DNA from: Fibrobacter sp.
GTDB taxonomy: Bacteria; Fibrobacterota; Fibrobacteria; Fibrobacterales; Fibrobacteraceae
Direction of reading: 5' to 3'
Length of the DNA: 32,688 bases
Assembly: GCA_012511955.1 (NCBI GenBank)
Contig: JAAZFC010000063.1
Coordinates: 1-32,688, forward strand
Of the stretch, positions 16,673 to 24,603 are shown piece by piece; position 1 is the first letter of the stretch; the number at the start of each line of letters is the position of its first letter. Below the pieces are notes generated by a model that worked only from the letters and a program-made list of their open reading frames with translations, ran no database searches and was not told the origin of the DNA. A program made the position numbers and the translations under genes.

Positions 16673-17410
16673 ATGACATTAAAAGAGAAATTTAAGAGAG
16701 AAATGTGTCAGTGCATTGAAGATGCAGAGCCTCTTTTGTTGTATTTGCAAGGTAAATTGGCTGAAGACTTTTCTTTTAGATTAGAATATCAAAAATGGTA
16801 TTCAAAAGCTTTAAAAATTGTTGAGTTTTTGGGTAGTGATAGGTTTGAAGAATTTAAGTCATACTATGAGATAAATCCCAAAAGAAAAGAAGCATCTGTT
16901 GGTAATTATTGTATTCAAGATTATTTTAAAGGAATTTTACCATCTCATTGGAGTGCAACAGAGTCATGTGCAAAGAGCGAGGTGTTTCTTAATGTTTTAA
17001 ATCAAGTAACAATTTTAGTCTCAATAAAAGATCGTGTTGATTGGGTAATATCTGATATGCAAACACATTTGCTTGTGAAAATTCAAAAAACAGAACTAAA
17101 GTCAGCAAAGAAACTTTTAGAAATTAACATTCGCGCAAGTGGCGTAATTGCAGGGGTGGTATTAGAAAGGCACTTATTGAATGTGTTAAAAAACCGCAAA
17201 ATTGATTTGAAGGGAAAGAGCAAAACAATTTCAAATTTAAACGATTTACTTGATGAACATAATTTAGTAAAGAAAGCTACTTGGAGGAGAATACAATCTT
17301 TAGCAGACACAAGAAATGACTGTGCCCATGATAATAAAGAAGAACCAACGAAAGAAGATGTTAAAGAGTTGCTTTCAGGAGTGAGCTGGATCATAGGAAA
17401 TGTGTTTTAA
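16673..17410 (+). CDS. Unknown protein with a HEPN-like C-terminal motif
   Basis: A 245-residue, helix-rich, AT-rich protein I cannot assign to a named family. The C-terminal 90 residues (about 145-245) contain a long helix ending in GVVLERHLLNVL and the segment LADTRNDCAHD, giving R214-x4-H219, the R-x4-6-H signature of HEPN RNases, in a layout ('IQSLADTRN-CAH') like the C-terminal domains of several defence-related proteins. The N-terminal half is charged and helical, with no visible motif. The ATG at 16673 has AAGGTG 6 bases upstream; an in-frame GTG at 16664 is less likely. Its low G+C contrasts with the preceding operon, and an IS3 remnant lies just downstream, so recent acquisition is likely. 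RNase or defence activity is inference only. Confidence 0.6.
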   Translation: MTLKEKFKREMCQCIEDAEPLLLYLQGKLAEDFSFRLEYQKWYSKALKIVEFLGSDRFEEFKSYYEINPKRKEASVGNYCIQDYFKGILPSHWSATESCAKSEVFLNVLNQVTILVSIKDRVDWVISDMQTHLLVKIQKTELKSAKKLLEINIRASGVIAGVVLERHLLNVLKNRKIDLKGKSKTISNLNDLLDEHNLVKKATWRRIQSLADTRNDCAHDNKEEPTKEDVKELLSGVSWIIGNVF

Positions 17411-17477
17411 CTTTACTTTAAGCAAAGAGTTTTTTTAAAAAGCATTATTTTTAAAACCTCCATGTTAAGGTATGTGT

Positions 17478-17616
17478 TTAAGAAACCTGTGTTACGCTAT
17501 ACTTTTGTTCGTTGACTAAACGAACTGCTTCAGCTTTAAATTCTTCATTGTAATATCTTGACAATTTAACCCCCAGTTAAATGTTAGTTAAGGTCTAGTT
17601 TTTTAGGGGATGCTCA
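17478..17616 (-). mobile_element. Remnant of an IS3-family insertion sequence (left end and start of orfA)
   Basis: On the minus strand, bases 17616 to about 17590 read TGAGCATCCCCTAAAAAACT then AGACC, resembling the terminal repeats of IS3-family elements (TG-----CCCC-AAAAA---GAC). About 30 bases on, TTG 17564 opens a frame encoding SRYYNEEFKAEAVRLVNEQK then YSVTQVS, the N-terminal helix of IS3/IS911-type OrfA transposases. It stops at 17478 after 28 residues. No orfB or right end is seen, so this is a truncated relic. Around it (17411-17477 and 17617-17697) I see nothing else I can name. Confidence 0.7.
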
Positions 17617-17697
17617 AACCATATACTACGGCAGTAAGAACGGAGGGTATTCAGTTCGCTGTGTTATGGATTAAGGACTCTGTTCACTAAAAGAAAT

Positions 17698-18044
17698 AAG
17701 GGGCGACTATAAGCCGGGTTCTGTACCTTGCGGTGATGATCATCTATCTGGGATGTTTGTTGCCAAACACCTCAAGCGACCTACCCGAAACTCAAACCAA
17801 CGAGCCGCTGGCGCCAAAGGCGAGCTTCTTCTTGGTCTTGCACCAAATGGGGTTTACCCTGCCACTCTTGTCACCAAAAGCGCGGTGAGCTCTTACCTCA
17901 CCATTTCACCCTTACCGAAACGAGTACGGCGGTATATTTTCTGCGGCACTTTCCGTCCATTGCTGAACCTGGCCGTTAGCCAGCATTTTGCTCTGCGGTG
18001 CCCGGACTTTCCTCTGCCGAAACAGCGACCATCCATCGCCCCTT
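17698..18044 (-). ncRNA. rnpB: RNase P RNA, bacterial type A
   Basis: The RNA component of ribonuclease P, which cleaves 5' leaders from pre-tRNA. Read on the minus strand, it has the universal core GAGGAAAGTCCGGGC (18014-18000) and ACAGAACCCGGCTTATAG (17724-17707). The ends pair as helix P1: AAGGGGCGA at the 5' end (from 18044) with TCGCCCCTT at the 3' end (to 17698). The internal AACGGCCAGGTTCAGCAAT and the GGTAAGGGTGAAATGGTGAGGTAAGAG segments fit the specificity domain. Length of about 347 is normal. A TATATT at 18059-18054 lies 10 bases before the 5' end and could be its -10 box; it also lies only about 20 bases behind the mltG stop. Exact ends are inferred from P1. Confidence 0.95.
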
Positions 18045-18066
18045 ATATGTTAAAATATAGCAAGAA

Positions 18067-19083
18067 CTATTCTCCGCGGTTGCGAGCTGCTTGCTCTTTA
18101 TAAATATTGTGCTGCCTGAGATTGGTGGAGAAAAAGTGCAATCCTGAACCATCATCTTTAGCCACGAAATATAAATCTTTGGTTTCCATGGGGTAAAGCG
18201 TAGCCTCAATAGCTTTGCGCCCAGGACTAGAAATAGGACCCGGAGGTAATCCCGCAAAACGCCTGGTATTATAAGGGTTATCTGAAGCTAACTGGCTTTT
18301 GTAAATAGGCCCAATGAGATTGCGGAAAATATAGCGCACGGTGGGGTCAGCGCCCAAGGGGATGTGTTGGCGTAAACGATTGTGAAACACTCCTGCGATA
18401 TGGGGTCGTTCCATAGGATTTCCCGTCTCTTCTTCTACTATAGAGGCTAAGTTTAGCACATTTTCCCATCCTCCCAGTTCGTTGAAACGAGAATCGGGCT
18501 TATTTATATCGATGTCTTTTAAGCATTTTTTAGTGGCTTCTACCAAAAGCTTTAGCAATTGAACTTCATCGGCTTCCATGGGCAGACTGTGGGTGTCGGG
18601 AAACAGCCAACCTTCCAAATTAGGAGCTTTTACACCTAAAGAATGGGTAAAATCTTTGTCGTGCACCAAATTTTCCCACTTAATGGAATCCAAGTTGGGA
18701 TAATGTTTTTTGAGAATGCCGTATATTTCCCAAGATGCCCTTCCTTCGGGGATGCTGACTTTTCTGTGCGCCTCGCGTCCAGAGGTTAGAATTTCAGCTA
18801 TTTGCGTAAGATTAACTTGGGGTGGAATTTCAAAAAAACCCGCTTTTAGATTAGCATCTTGGCTTGTTAAGCGCAAATACCAGCGAAAGTGTTGGGCACT
18901 TTTGATTAAAGCTTTTTCTTGCAAGATTTTTCCCACTGCAGTGGTGCTGCTTCCTTTGGGAATTTCTATAATCATAGTTTCTGAATTTTCTGATATGGCT
19001 TTGGTGCTTTGATAATAATACAAGCCAGTACCGCAAGTTAAACCTGCGATGATAAAAACGAGAAGTAGAAGGATTTTTTTCAT
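18067..19083 (-). CDS. mltG: Endolytic murein transglycosylase MltG (YceG-like)
   Basis: A 338-residue single-pass membrane enzyme that cuts nascent glycan strands in the periplasm and sets their length. One N-terminal membrane helix (about 4-23) is followed by a LysM-like region and the catalytic domain. Family motifs: LEGWLFPDTH (157-166), NLASIVEEETG with the catalytic Glu at 217 (equivalent to E218 of E. coli), HIAGVFHNRL, LGADPTVRY, YNTRRFAGLPPGPISSPG and AIEATLYP. The ATG at 19083 gives MKKILLLL; an upstream in-frame GTG (19092) would add three residues. Length is close to E. coli MltG (340). rnpB follows 22 bases downstream on the same strand. Confidence 0.95.
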   Translation of the reverse strand: MKKILLLLVFIIAGLTCGTGLYYYQSTKAISENSETMIIEIPKGSSTTAVGKILQEKALIKSAQHFRWYLRLTSQDANLKAGFFEIPPQVNLTQIAEILTSGREAHRKVSIPEGRASWEIYGILKKHYPNLDSIKWENLVHDKDFTHSLGVKAPNLEGWLFPDTHSLPMEADEVQLLKLLVEATKKCLKDIDINKPDSRFNELGGWENVLNLASIVEEETGNPMERPHIAGVFHNRLRQHIPLGADPTVRYIFRNLIGPIYKSQLASDNPYNTRRFAGLPPGPISSPGRKAIEATLYPMETKDLYFVAKDDGSGLHFFSTNLRQHNIYKEQAARNRGE

Positions 19084-19160
19084 AGAAAACACATTATCAA
19101 GGTTTTTGTCAAAAATTTAATATAACATTCTTTTATTAAAAAATATTTATTCAAATTTAT

Positions 19161-19188
19161 TTGTTTTTTTGTATATTAAGATTATATT
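19161..19188 (+). promoter_or_regulatory. Putative sigma-70 promoter for the SH3-like secreted protein gene
   Basis: TTGTTT (19161-19166), 16-base spacer, TATATT (19183-19188). Transcription would begin near 19195, followed by GAGG about 7 bases before ATG 19219. The region is very AT-rich, so chance matches are possible. Confidence 0.4.
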
Positions 19189-19218
19189 ATTAATGAGTTT
19201 AACTTAATTGAGGCTTTC

Positions 19219-19656
19219 ATGAAAAGGTTATTGGTAGTCCTATTATTGTTGGTGTCCTTTAGTTCAGCCCAACGCACTGTTAAGTCCAAGCAGGGAAATA
19301 TTGATATAACTAAATCTGCTGGTGGTGACAATATTGTTTGTACCGCTAATTTTAGTGATGAATTAACATTGTTGAAGCAAGATGGTGATTATGCTTTGGT
19401 GCGTTTGCAGCGAGATAACTGTCAAGGCTGGGTCTTTTACCGAGATGTGGAATTTGTAGCTAAAGCTGCTGGTGATAAATCCATGAGTCTTGATGGTGTA
19501 GATGTAGTGGGTTGGTTAGATAACCCCGCCGCAGTTTTTGTGCTAGAAAACGATGCTGCTGACATGGCTGGTGTGGACATTAACCGCGATTTCCGTGAGT
19601 ATTTGCAACATACTTTGGACCGCGAAAAAATAGAAGCTCGCAACCAAGAAAACTAG
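19219..19656 (+). CDS. Secreted protein with a bacterial SH3-like domain
   Basis: A 145-residue protein with a clear signal peptide (MKRLLVVLLLLVSFSSAQ, cleavage probably after SSA). The next 60 residues resemble a bacterial SH3 domain: a small beta-barrel with ELTLLKQDGDYALVRL and CQGWVFYRDVEF, matching the 'L-V---G-W--V----G-GWV' pattern; these domains often bind peptidoglycan or mediate contacts. Two cysteines (IVCTA, DNCQG) may form a disulfide. The last 60 residues are acidic and then helical with no motif I recognise. It has its own promoter-like sequence and terminator, so it is probably a single-gene unit. Periplasmic location is predicted; function is unknown. Confidence 0.7.
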   Translation: MKRLLVVLLLLVSFSSAQRTVKSKQGNIDITKSAGGDNIVCTANFSDELTLLKQDGDYALVRLQRDNCQGWVFYRDVEFVAKAAGDKSMSLDGVDVVGWLDNPAAVFVLENDAADMAGVDINRDFREYLQHTLDREKIEARNQEN

Positions 19657-19677
19657 GAAGATATTTTTAGAAAACAC

Positions 19678-19706
19678 AGCCCACTTTTTGAGTGGGCTTT
19701 TTTTTT
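19678..19706 (+). terminator. Rho-independent terminator after the SH3-like gene
   Basis: Perfect 8-bp stem AGCCCACT / AGTGGGCT with loop TTTTG, followed by nine T. It ends only 4 bases before the next ATG. Confidence 0.95.
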
Positions 19707-19710
19707 AGTT

Positions 19711-19917
19711 ATGAATACACATTTGCGTAAATTAATAAAAGAATCTCGTAAAAAAGGTTGGGAATTTGATCCCGTGCAAAGCAATGGGGCGCAGCATTTT
19801 GAACATAAACAGTATGGACGAGTCTATGTGGCCTGCACTCCTGCGGATTGGCACGATGAATGCATTTACACTCGTCAACGAATGCGCCGAGCAAAAAGGC
19901 GTTTTTTAGATAAATAA
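19711..19917 (+). CDS. Small basic protein, possibly HicA-like fold; no partner gene
   Basis: A 68-residue basic protein. The order helix - GWEFDP - GAQHFEHKQYGRVYVACTP - helix resembles HicA mRNA interferases ('L-K-GW-----GSH--F------VTVP'), with H29 at the place of the catalytic His. The match is loose: Gly-Ser before His is replaced by Ala-Gln, and the C-terminal helix (RQRMRRAKRRF) is unusually basic. No hicB-like antitoxin is adjacent. The ATG is 4 bases after a terminator's T-run and has no ribosome site, so expression would need a start inside the terminator, readthrough, or a leaderless mRNA. It may also be a phage-type HicA-like relative with a different role. The real-gene call rests on its coherent sequence. 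Confidence 0.5.
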   Translation: MNTHLRKLIKESRKKGWEFDPVQSNGAQHFEHKQYGRVYVACTPADWHDECIYTRQRMRRAKRRFLDK

Positions 19918-19948
19918 TCGCTTTTAGAATTCATTCACAGAATAATCC

Positions 19949-19976
19949 TTGAAAAAAATATTTAATAGCATATAAT
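19949..19976 (+). promoter_or_regulatory. Putative sigma-70 promoter for the chemotaxis receptor gene
   Basis: TTGAAA (19949-19954), 16-base spacer, perfect TATAAT (19971-19976). Transcription near 19983 would leave a short leader with AAGGA (20005-20009) 7 bases before ATG 20017. Confidence 0.6.
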
Positions 19977-20016
19977 ATTCTAAGTCGTTTGTTTTATAAA
20001 AGTCAAGGATGAGTAA

Positions 20017-21750
20017 ATGCGTTTCTTAGAAAACTTTTCTGTATTGCAAAAGCTTATAATAGCTTCTGCGGTTTCCACCATTATTGCCATAATTGTAGGG
20101 GCTTTTGGCTTCGTGGGTATTGGAAAATTAGGTCAAGGAATTGATTTAATTACTAAAAACCGCATGCCCGACTTGCTAAACATTAGTGGTTTTAATAAAG
20201 AGCGTATGTATATACGCGCCCAAACCTATGAGATATATGAAATAGAAGCCTTAGCACTGGAAAAAGCTGTTAGTCGTTACCCTCAAGTAATGCAACAACG
20301 AAAACAAAGTTGGCAAAATATTGAAGAACATCTCAGGGAAATTCAACGGGTGCCGCGATATACCGAAGCGGGTAAAGGAATGTTAGCTGATATAGAGCGA
20401 ACTTACGCTGAATGGCGGAAAATTTATGTGGACTTAGATGCTATAATAACTGAACTCATTAGCGTTAGCTCCCAAGAAAGAAGAGAAGAATTACATCAAA
20501 AATATCGTGAAAATGTAGGTATAATGGTTCCTATTTCCGAGGAGTTTGGTGCTACTCTCGATAAAATTGCCCATCAAAACCAAGGAATGACGGTAAAAAT
20601 AAGTGAAGATTTATTACTAACTGCAGAAAGCAGTGGGCGTAAAATGCTCATAGTTATTGTATTGGGAATTATTTTAACATCTGTGGTGGGTTTTCAAGTG
20701 GCTAGGGGCATATCCCGTCCGCTTATAGGAGTAATAGAACCGCTGAAATTAATGGCCCAAGGGGATTATAAAAACAGCATTGTTAAAGAGGAATACTTTA
20801 ACCGCGCCGACGAAATTGGTAAAGTGGCCAATGCCATACGCGACATGGCAATTAGTACGCGGCGCACCATGCGCGCGGTAAACGAAGGGTCTAATTCAGT
20901 AGCTGCTGCAGCCACAGAGCTTTCCGCCGTTTCCACCGAAATTGCGGCCAGCTCCGAAGAAATGAGCGCTCAGTCCACCACCGTAGCCGCCGCTTCCGAG
21001 CAAGCCAGCATCAATTTAACCTCAGTAACCAGCGCAGTCGAAGAAATTTCAGGTAGCACCAGCGGCATCGCTGCCGCCATCGAAGAAATGTCCGTTTCAC
21101 TAGATGAAGTGCTGCGCAATTGCAAAAAAGAAGTGGAAATTGCCGCAGCGGCTAATAATCATGCGCAAAATAGCATGAATGTGATGGCTGGGCTCAAAAG
21201 CGCTTCAGAATCTATTGGTAAAGTAGTAGAAGTTATTGACAACATCGCCAGTCAAACCAACTTGTTAGCTTTAAATGCCACCATCGAAGCCGCCTCTGCA
21301 GGGGAGGCAGGCAAAGGTTTTGCCGTGGTAGCCGGCGAAGTCAAAGATTTGGCGCGCCAAACCGCCCGCGCCACCCAAGAGATTCAAGAGCAAATTACCG
21401 CTATGCAGTCCAACACTGAATCTGCTGTAGCCGCCATTACTTCTGTTTCCCAAGTGATCACCGAAGTAAACACCATCTCTCAAGCCATAGTGCAATCCGT
21501 GCAAGAACAGCAAAACACCATTCGCGACATCGGGCGCAGCGTCAACATCATGGATAGCAACGCTCAACAAGTATCCCGCAATGTCCTAGAATCTGCAGCA
21601 GGACTCAAAGAAGTAAACTCCAACATTGCCGGAGTAAGCATCGCTGTAGCTGAAACCACCCACGGTATTTCCCAAGTGAACACTAGCGCCACGGAACTGT
21701 CACAATTAGCCGAAGATTTACGGAGTTTGATGTCCCAGTTCCAAGTCTAA
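20017..21750 (+). CDS. Methyl-accepting chemotaxis protein
   Basis: A 577-residue receptor: membrane helix 1 (about 11-33), a roughly 170-residue helical periplasmic domain of the four-helix-bundle kind, membrane helix 2 (about 206-228), a HAMP linker (about 229-285), then a long coiled-coil signalling domain. The kinase-contact tip is intact: [19 protein letters not shown], followed by [18 protein letters not shown] (about 409-447), the most conserved part of MCPs. Gln/Glu-rich heptads flanking it offer methylation sites. There is no C-terminal CheR-tethering pentapeptide. The periplasmic ligand cannot be told. No che genes are nearby. An MCP implies motility (flagellar, gliding or pilus-based) or another Che-controlled output. 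Confidence 0.95.
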   Translation: MRFLENFSVLQKLIIASAVSTIIAIIVGAFGFVGIGKLGQGIDLITKNRMPDLLNISGFNKERMYIRAQTYEIYEIEALALEKAVSRYPQVMQQRKQSWQNIEEHLREIQRVPRYTEAGKGMLADIERTYAEWRKIYVDLDAIITELISVSSQERREELHQKYRENVGIMVPISEEFGATLDKIAHQNQGMTVKISEDLLLTAESSGRKMLIVIVLGIILTSVVGFQVARGISRPLIGVIEPLKLMAQGDYKNSIVKEEYFNRADEIGKVANAIRDMAISTRRTMRAVNEGSNSVAAAATELSAVSTEIAASSEEMSAQSTTVAAASEQASINLTSVTSAVEEISGSTSGIAAAIEEMSVSLDEVLRNCKKEVEIAAAANNHAQNSMNVMAGLKSASESIGKVVEVIDNIASQTNLLALNATIEAASAGEAGKGFAVVAGEVKDLARQTARATQEIQEQITAMQSNTESAVAAITSVSQVITEVNTISQAIVQSVQEQQNTIRDIGRSVNIMDSNAQQVSRNVLESAAGLKEVNSNIAGVSIAVAETTHGISQVNTSATELSQLAEDLRSLMSQFQV

Positions 21751-21767
21751 CTTTTCTTTGTAATTTG

Positions 21768-22194
21768 CAGGCGCACTGCGACGTTGCACTACGACAAAAT
21801 AACACTCAAAATACTATTTGTATTACTCATGTTATTTTTCTTGTGCGCCTTGCATTACATCCAGCAAATTCCAAAGAACTATTCTTGGAAGTTTTGTGCT
21901 ACGCAGGCGCTATACTTCGTCAGACTGCAGATAAAAACGGCTCAAAATACTATTTGTATTACTCATGTTATTTTTCTTGTGCGCCTTGCATTACATCCAG
22001 CAAATTCCAAAGAACTATTCTTGGAAGTTTTGTGCTGCGCAGGCGCTATGCTTCGTCAGACTGCAGATAAAAACGGCTCAAAATACTATTTGTATTACTC
22101 ATGTTATTTTTCTTGTGCGCCTTGCATTACATCCAGCAAATTCCAAAGAACTATTCTTGGAAGTTTTGTGCTACACAGGCGCTATGCTTTTTGC
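21768..22194 (+). repeat. Three direct copies of a 136-bp tandem repeat
   Basis: Units begin at CTCAAAATACTATTTG (21805, 21941, 22077), so the period is exactly 136 bases, with the last two units almost identical and a degenerate partial unit in front (21768-21804). Each contains TTGTGCGCCTTGCATTACAT then an imperfect palindrome CCAAAGAACTATTCTTGG then GCAGGCGCTAT. It fills the gap between the convergent MCP and GH43 genes. Because 136 is not a multiple of three, the same peptide appears in all frames in turn; the apparent ORFs are not genes. A diverged inverted copy lies at 32598-32688. The rest of the gap (22195-22244) holds a weak hairpin (CTAC GATCGTT GTAG). Confidence 0.9.
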
Positions 22195-22244
22195 TACGAT
22201 CGTTGTAGAAAGTAATTAGTTTGCGAAAAACTTGGTGCAACTTC

Positions 22245-24386
22245 CTACTGCCCGAAAACCATCTTATAACTTTGCCCAGAATTTTGCGCTCTAATCACAT
22301 AGATTCCCGGCTGATTGAGCACAGACATTAATCTTTCTTGTAAATTACAATGCTCGCTCGCCCTAAATTGCGCCACTAATTTACCCTGCAAATTATGCAC
22401 TCTAAAGGTGGTTTTTTCAGCGACCAGCTCAGGCTTTGCTAAGGAAATTACCGGAGACTCATTGCTAAAGCTAATCCAATCCAGGTTGACAAAACTCCCC
22501 GTGATTAAAACCCTAAGTTCATGCTCTCCCGTGCTAATTGCTTGGGTTTTGCCAGAAATTTCCGTATAAGTGTCCCAATCTTCGCCTGCGGGAACCTTAA
22601 TGGTATCGCTAATGGCCTTATCGTCCATAAAAAGCATAAACGAAGAGCCTGCTAAGCCCGAAGCAACCCGCGCAGTGTAAAACATTTCTCCCGCTTGCTC
22701 CACATTTACCGTGTATTTTAACCATTCGCCCACTAGGGTATAACCCACCGCCCAGCCCTCGTCAATGGCTACCACATCCACCCCTGCGCCAGGTCTAAAA
22801 CTCGCATCCCCTTGGTTTTCAGAATCCGCATCGTTATAAGCTTTGCCTTGACCGCCTTCATCGTAAAATTCCGCTTCAATCTTTCCGGGAATGGTGGCTG
22901 CTACATCTTTATAGGGTGCTTGGGGAATGCTAGGTCCGCTGGTAAATTCCCATTCTAAAATCCCCATGGTAGAGTCTCTAGCTCCTTTAAATACCAAGAA
23001 TAACTGATCCACCAAGCCGCTTAAATTGCTCACCGCACACTCAGTAGTTTCGTAAGAATGCCAGCCATTGGTCTGAGGAAGTTCACAAGTTCCTGCCAAA
23101 GTTCCCGTTACGCTTTTGCTGCGAATTTCAATTTTATTATTGGCGGCTAAACTGGCGGCTTTTACTCTAAAATTGGTAGCGCCTGGGCCAAAATCCACCC
23201 CCGACACCCGAATCCACGATTCTTTGGTGCTATGCGGAGTGAGAACATGCTTCACGGGTTGTCCTCGCGTCCAATCCGTGCGACTGCGAATATTGCGTTG
23301 TTTGCTGCTAGTCAGGGCGGGATATTTTTTATAAGGATTAAAATTGGCGATTTGTTTGGGACCTTCATCGGTGAAAATCAGTTTATCCAACTTATCGCCG
23401 GTGTAGGTGAGTTCGTCAATGCTCACACTGCGGTGATAGGCTGGGGAAGGGTTCGCCACTCCTAAAGATGCGGGATGTTCGTCGGCTTGCACCAAGCGTC
23501 TATCGTGATATACCGCATACCACTTTCCTTTAAATTCTGCAATTCCATGGTGATTATTGTTGTGCGCATTAATATTTCTGCCGTTTATATTGGGATTATC
23601 CATAAAAATTCCTTGATAAGTATATGGACCCATAACATTATTGGAAGTAGCATAACCTATACGCAAATCGGCTGTGCTATAGGATAAATAGTAGATGTTA
23701 TTTCTTTTGTGAATAAAAGGCGCCTCCATAACTCGAGGACCACCAAACTTTAACTGTACTTTGGAGTTTACATCAAAGCCTTTCATGTCGTTATTGAGTT
23801 TGTAAATATTAAAAACATTGTTATTGCCATCCTCTGCTTTGCGCACATTATTACTTCCACCTCCAAAGGTGAAATATCCACTGCCGTCATCGTCAAAGAA
23901 TATATCGGGATCAAAACACCAAGCGATGCCATCACAATCCGCTAAGCCGCCGCCCCAGTTGTGGATCAGTTTTTTATTTCCGGGAATGGGGTTTTCCCAG
24001 GGGCCACTAAAGTTTGAGGCAGTAATCATGCCCACGCCACCGCCTCCGCCATCGGGATACACAATATAAAATTTTCCATCCGGGCCAATATCTATGCCCG
24101 AAGCCCAAATATCGTTGATGTTGTCGTATTCCCGTTTGGCTTCAAAAATAATACCGTGATCGGTCCAGTTTTTCATATCTTGACTGGTAAAACCGTAGAG
24201 AGATTTAATGGTATAACCATCGTCTCCAGCGGGGTCATCACTGTCGGTGATTAGGTAAAAAGTTTCGCCATCCGAAGTGGCAGCCGGATCCGCCAAATAA
24301 TGATAACTACTAATAGGGTTATCAGCGTAAATCAGTGTCAAGCCACCCACCAATATAGCCAAGCTAATGATTTTTAGAACATCCAT
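22245..24386 (-). CDS. Secreted GH43-family glycoside hydrolase with CBM6-like modules and sorting tail
   Basis: A 713-residue secreted enzyme, probably a beta-xylosidase/alpha-L-arabinofuranosidase acting on arabinoxylan. A signal peptide (about 20 residues) precedes a five-bladed-propeller GH43 domain (about 25-320) with the three expected acids: Asp in HYLADPAATSDG (about 33, base), Asp in CFDPDIFFDDDG (about 159-161), Glu in RVMEAPFIHK (about 221, acid). A beta-sandwich of CBM6 type follows (about 365-470), then a second CBM6/35-like module (about 500-640: GKIEAEFYD ... GEWLKYTVNV ... LDWISFS). The last 60 residues (TFRVHNLQGKLVAQF ... GIYVIRA ... KMVFGQ) look like a T9SS-type C-terminal sorting domain, common in Fibrobacter and Bacteroidota secreted enzymes. 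ATG 24386 is chosen because AGGAG lies 6 bases upstream. Exact substrate is not certain. Confidence 0.9.
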   Translation of the reverse strand: MDVLKIISLAILVGGLTLIYADNPISSYHYLADPAATSDGETFYLITDSDDPAGDDGYTIKSLYGFTSQDMKNWTDHGIIFEAKREYDNINDIWASGIDIGPDGKFYIVYPDGGGGGVGMITASNFSGPWENPIPGNKKLIHNWGGGLADCDGIAWCFDPDIFFDDDGSGYFTFGGGSNNVRKAEDGNNNVFNIYKLNNDMKGFDVNSKVQLKFGGPRVMEAPFIHKRNNIYYLSYSTADLRIGYATSNNVMGPYTYQGIFMDNPNINGRNINAHNNNHHGIAEFKGKWYAVYHDRRLVQADEHPASLGVANPSPAYHRSVSIDELTYTGDKLDKLIFTDEGPKQIANFNPYKKYPALTSSKQRNIRSRTDWTRGQPVKHVLTPHSTKESWIRVSGVDFGPGATNFRVKAASLAANNKIEIRSKSVTGTLAGTCELPQTNGWHSYETTECAVSNLSGLVDQLFLVFKGARDSTMGILEWEFTSGPSIPQAPYKDVAATIPGKIEAEFYDEGGQGKAYNDADSENQGDASFRPGAGVDVVAIDEGWAVGYTLVGEWLKYTVNVEQAGEMFYTARVASGLAGSSFMLFMDDKAISDTIKVPAGEDWDTYTEISGKTQAISTGEHELRVLITGSFVNLDWISFSNESPVISLAKPELVAEKTTFRVHNLQGKLVAQFRASEHCNLQERLMSVLNQPGIYVIRAQNSGQSYKMVFGQ

Positions 24387-24539
24387 ATCCAACTCCTAAC
24401 TTTAATAATTTGCCTTATACTTAAAATCTAGGCTCAAAAAACCGTGATTTCCAGCCACAAAACCAAGATAGTATGGATAAAATGTCCATGAAGATAATAA
24501 GTAGTAAGCTAGTGGAAAGCGCCGTTTTTAATAAAAATG

Positions 24540-24568
24540 TTGACTGAGAAATTTTTAATGCTTACATT
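24540..24568 (+). promoter_or_regulatory. Putative sigma-70 promoter for the four-gene surface operon
   Basis: TTGACT (24540-24545), 17-base spacer, TACATT (24563-24568). Transcription near 24575 gives a leader of about 29 bases with GAGGA before TTG 24604. It lies in the 217-base gap shared with the divergent GH43 gene; the rest of that gap holds only a short inverted repeat, ATGGA-TAAAATG-TCCAT (about 24473-24489), possibly an operator. Confidence 0.55.
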
Positions 24569-24603
24569 AATAATTAAGCTTGAATTTATTTTGTGAGGAA
24601 GAG

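Noticed and set aside
17753-18103. Apparent 116-residue plus-strand ORF
   Set aside because: It lies almost wholly antisense to rnpB, whose universal core and P1 helix are clear; the translated sequence has no protein-like pattern.
21768-22194. CRISPR-like array
   Set aside because: Units are directly adjacent 136-bp copies without unique spacers, and no cas genes are present.
21765-22219. Three overlapping ORFs of 84-143 residues with hydrophobic, Cys-rich peptides
   Set aside because: They are the same 136-bp repeat read in successive frames; the period is not a multiple of three, so each unit shifts the frame. No ribosome site is seen.
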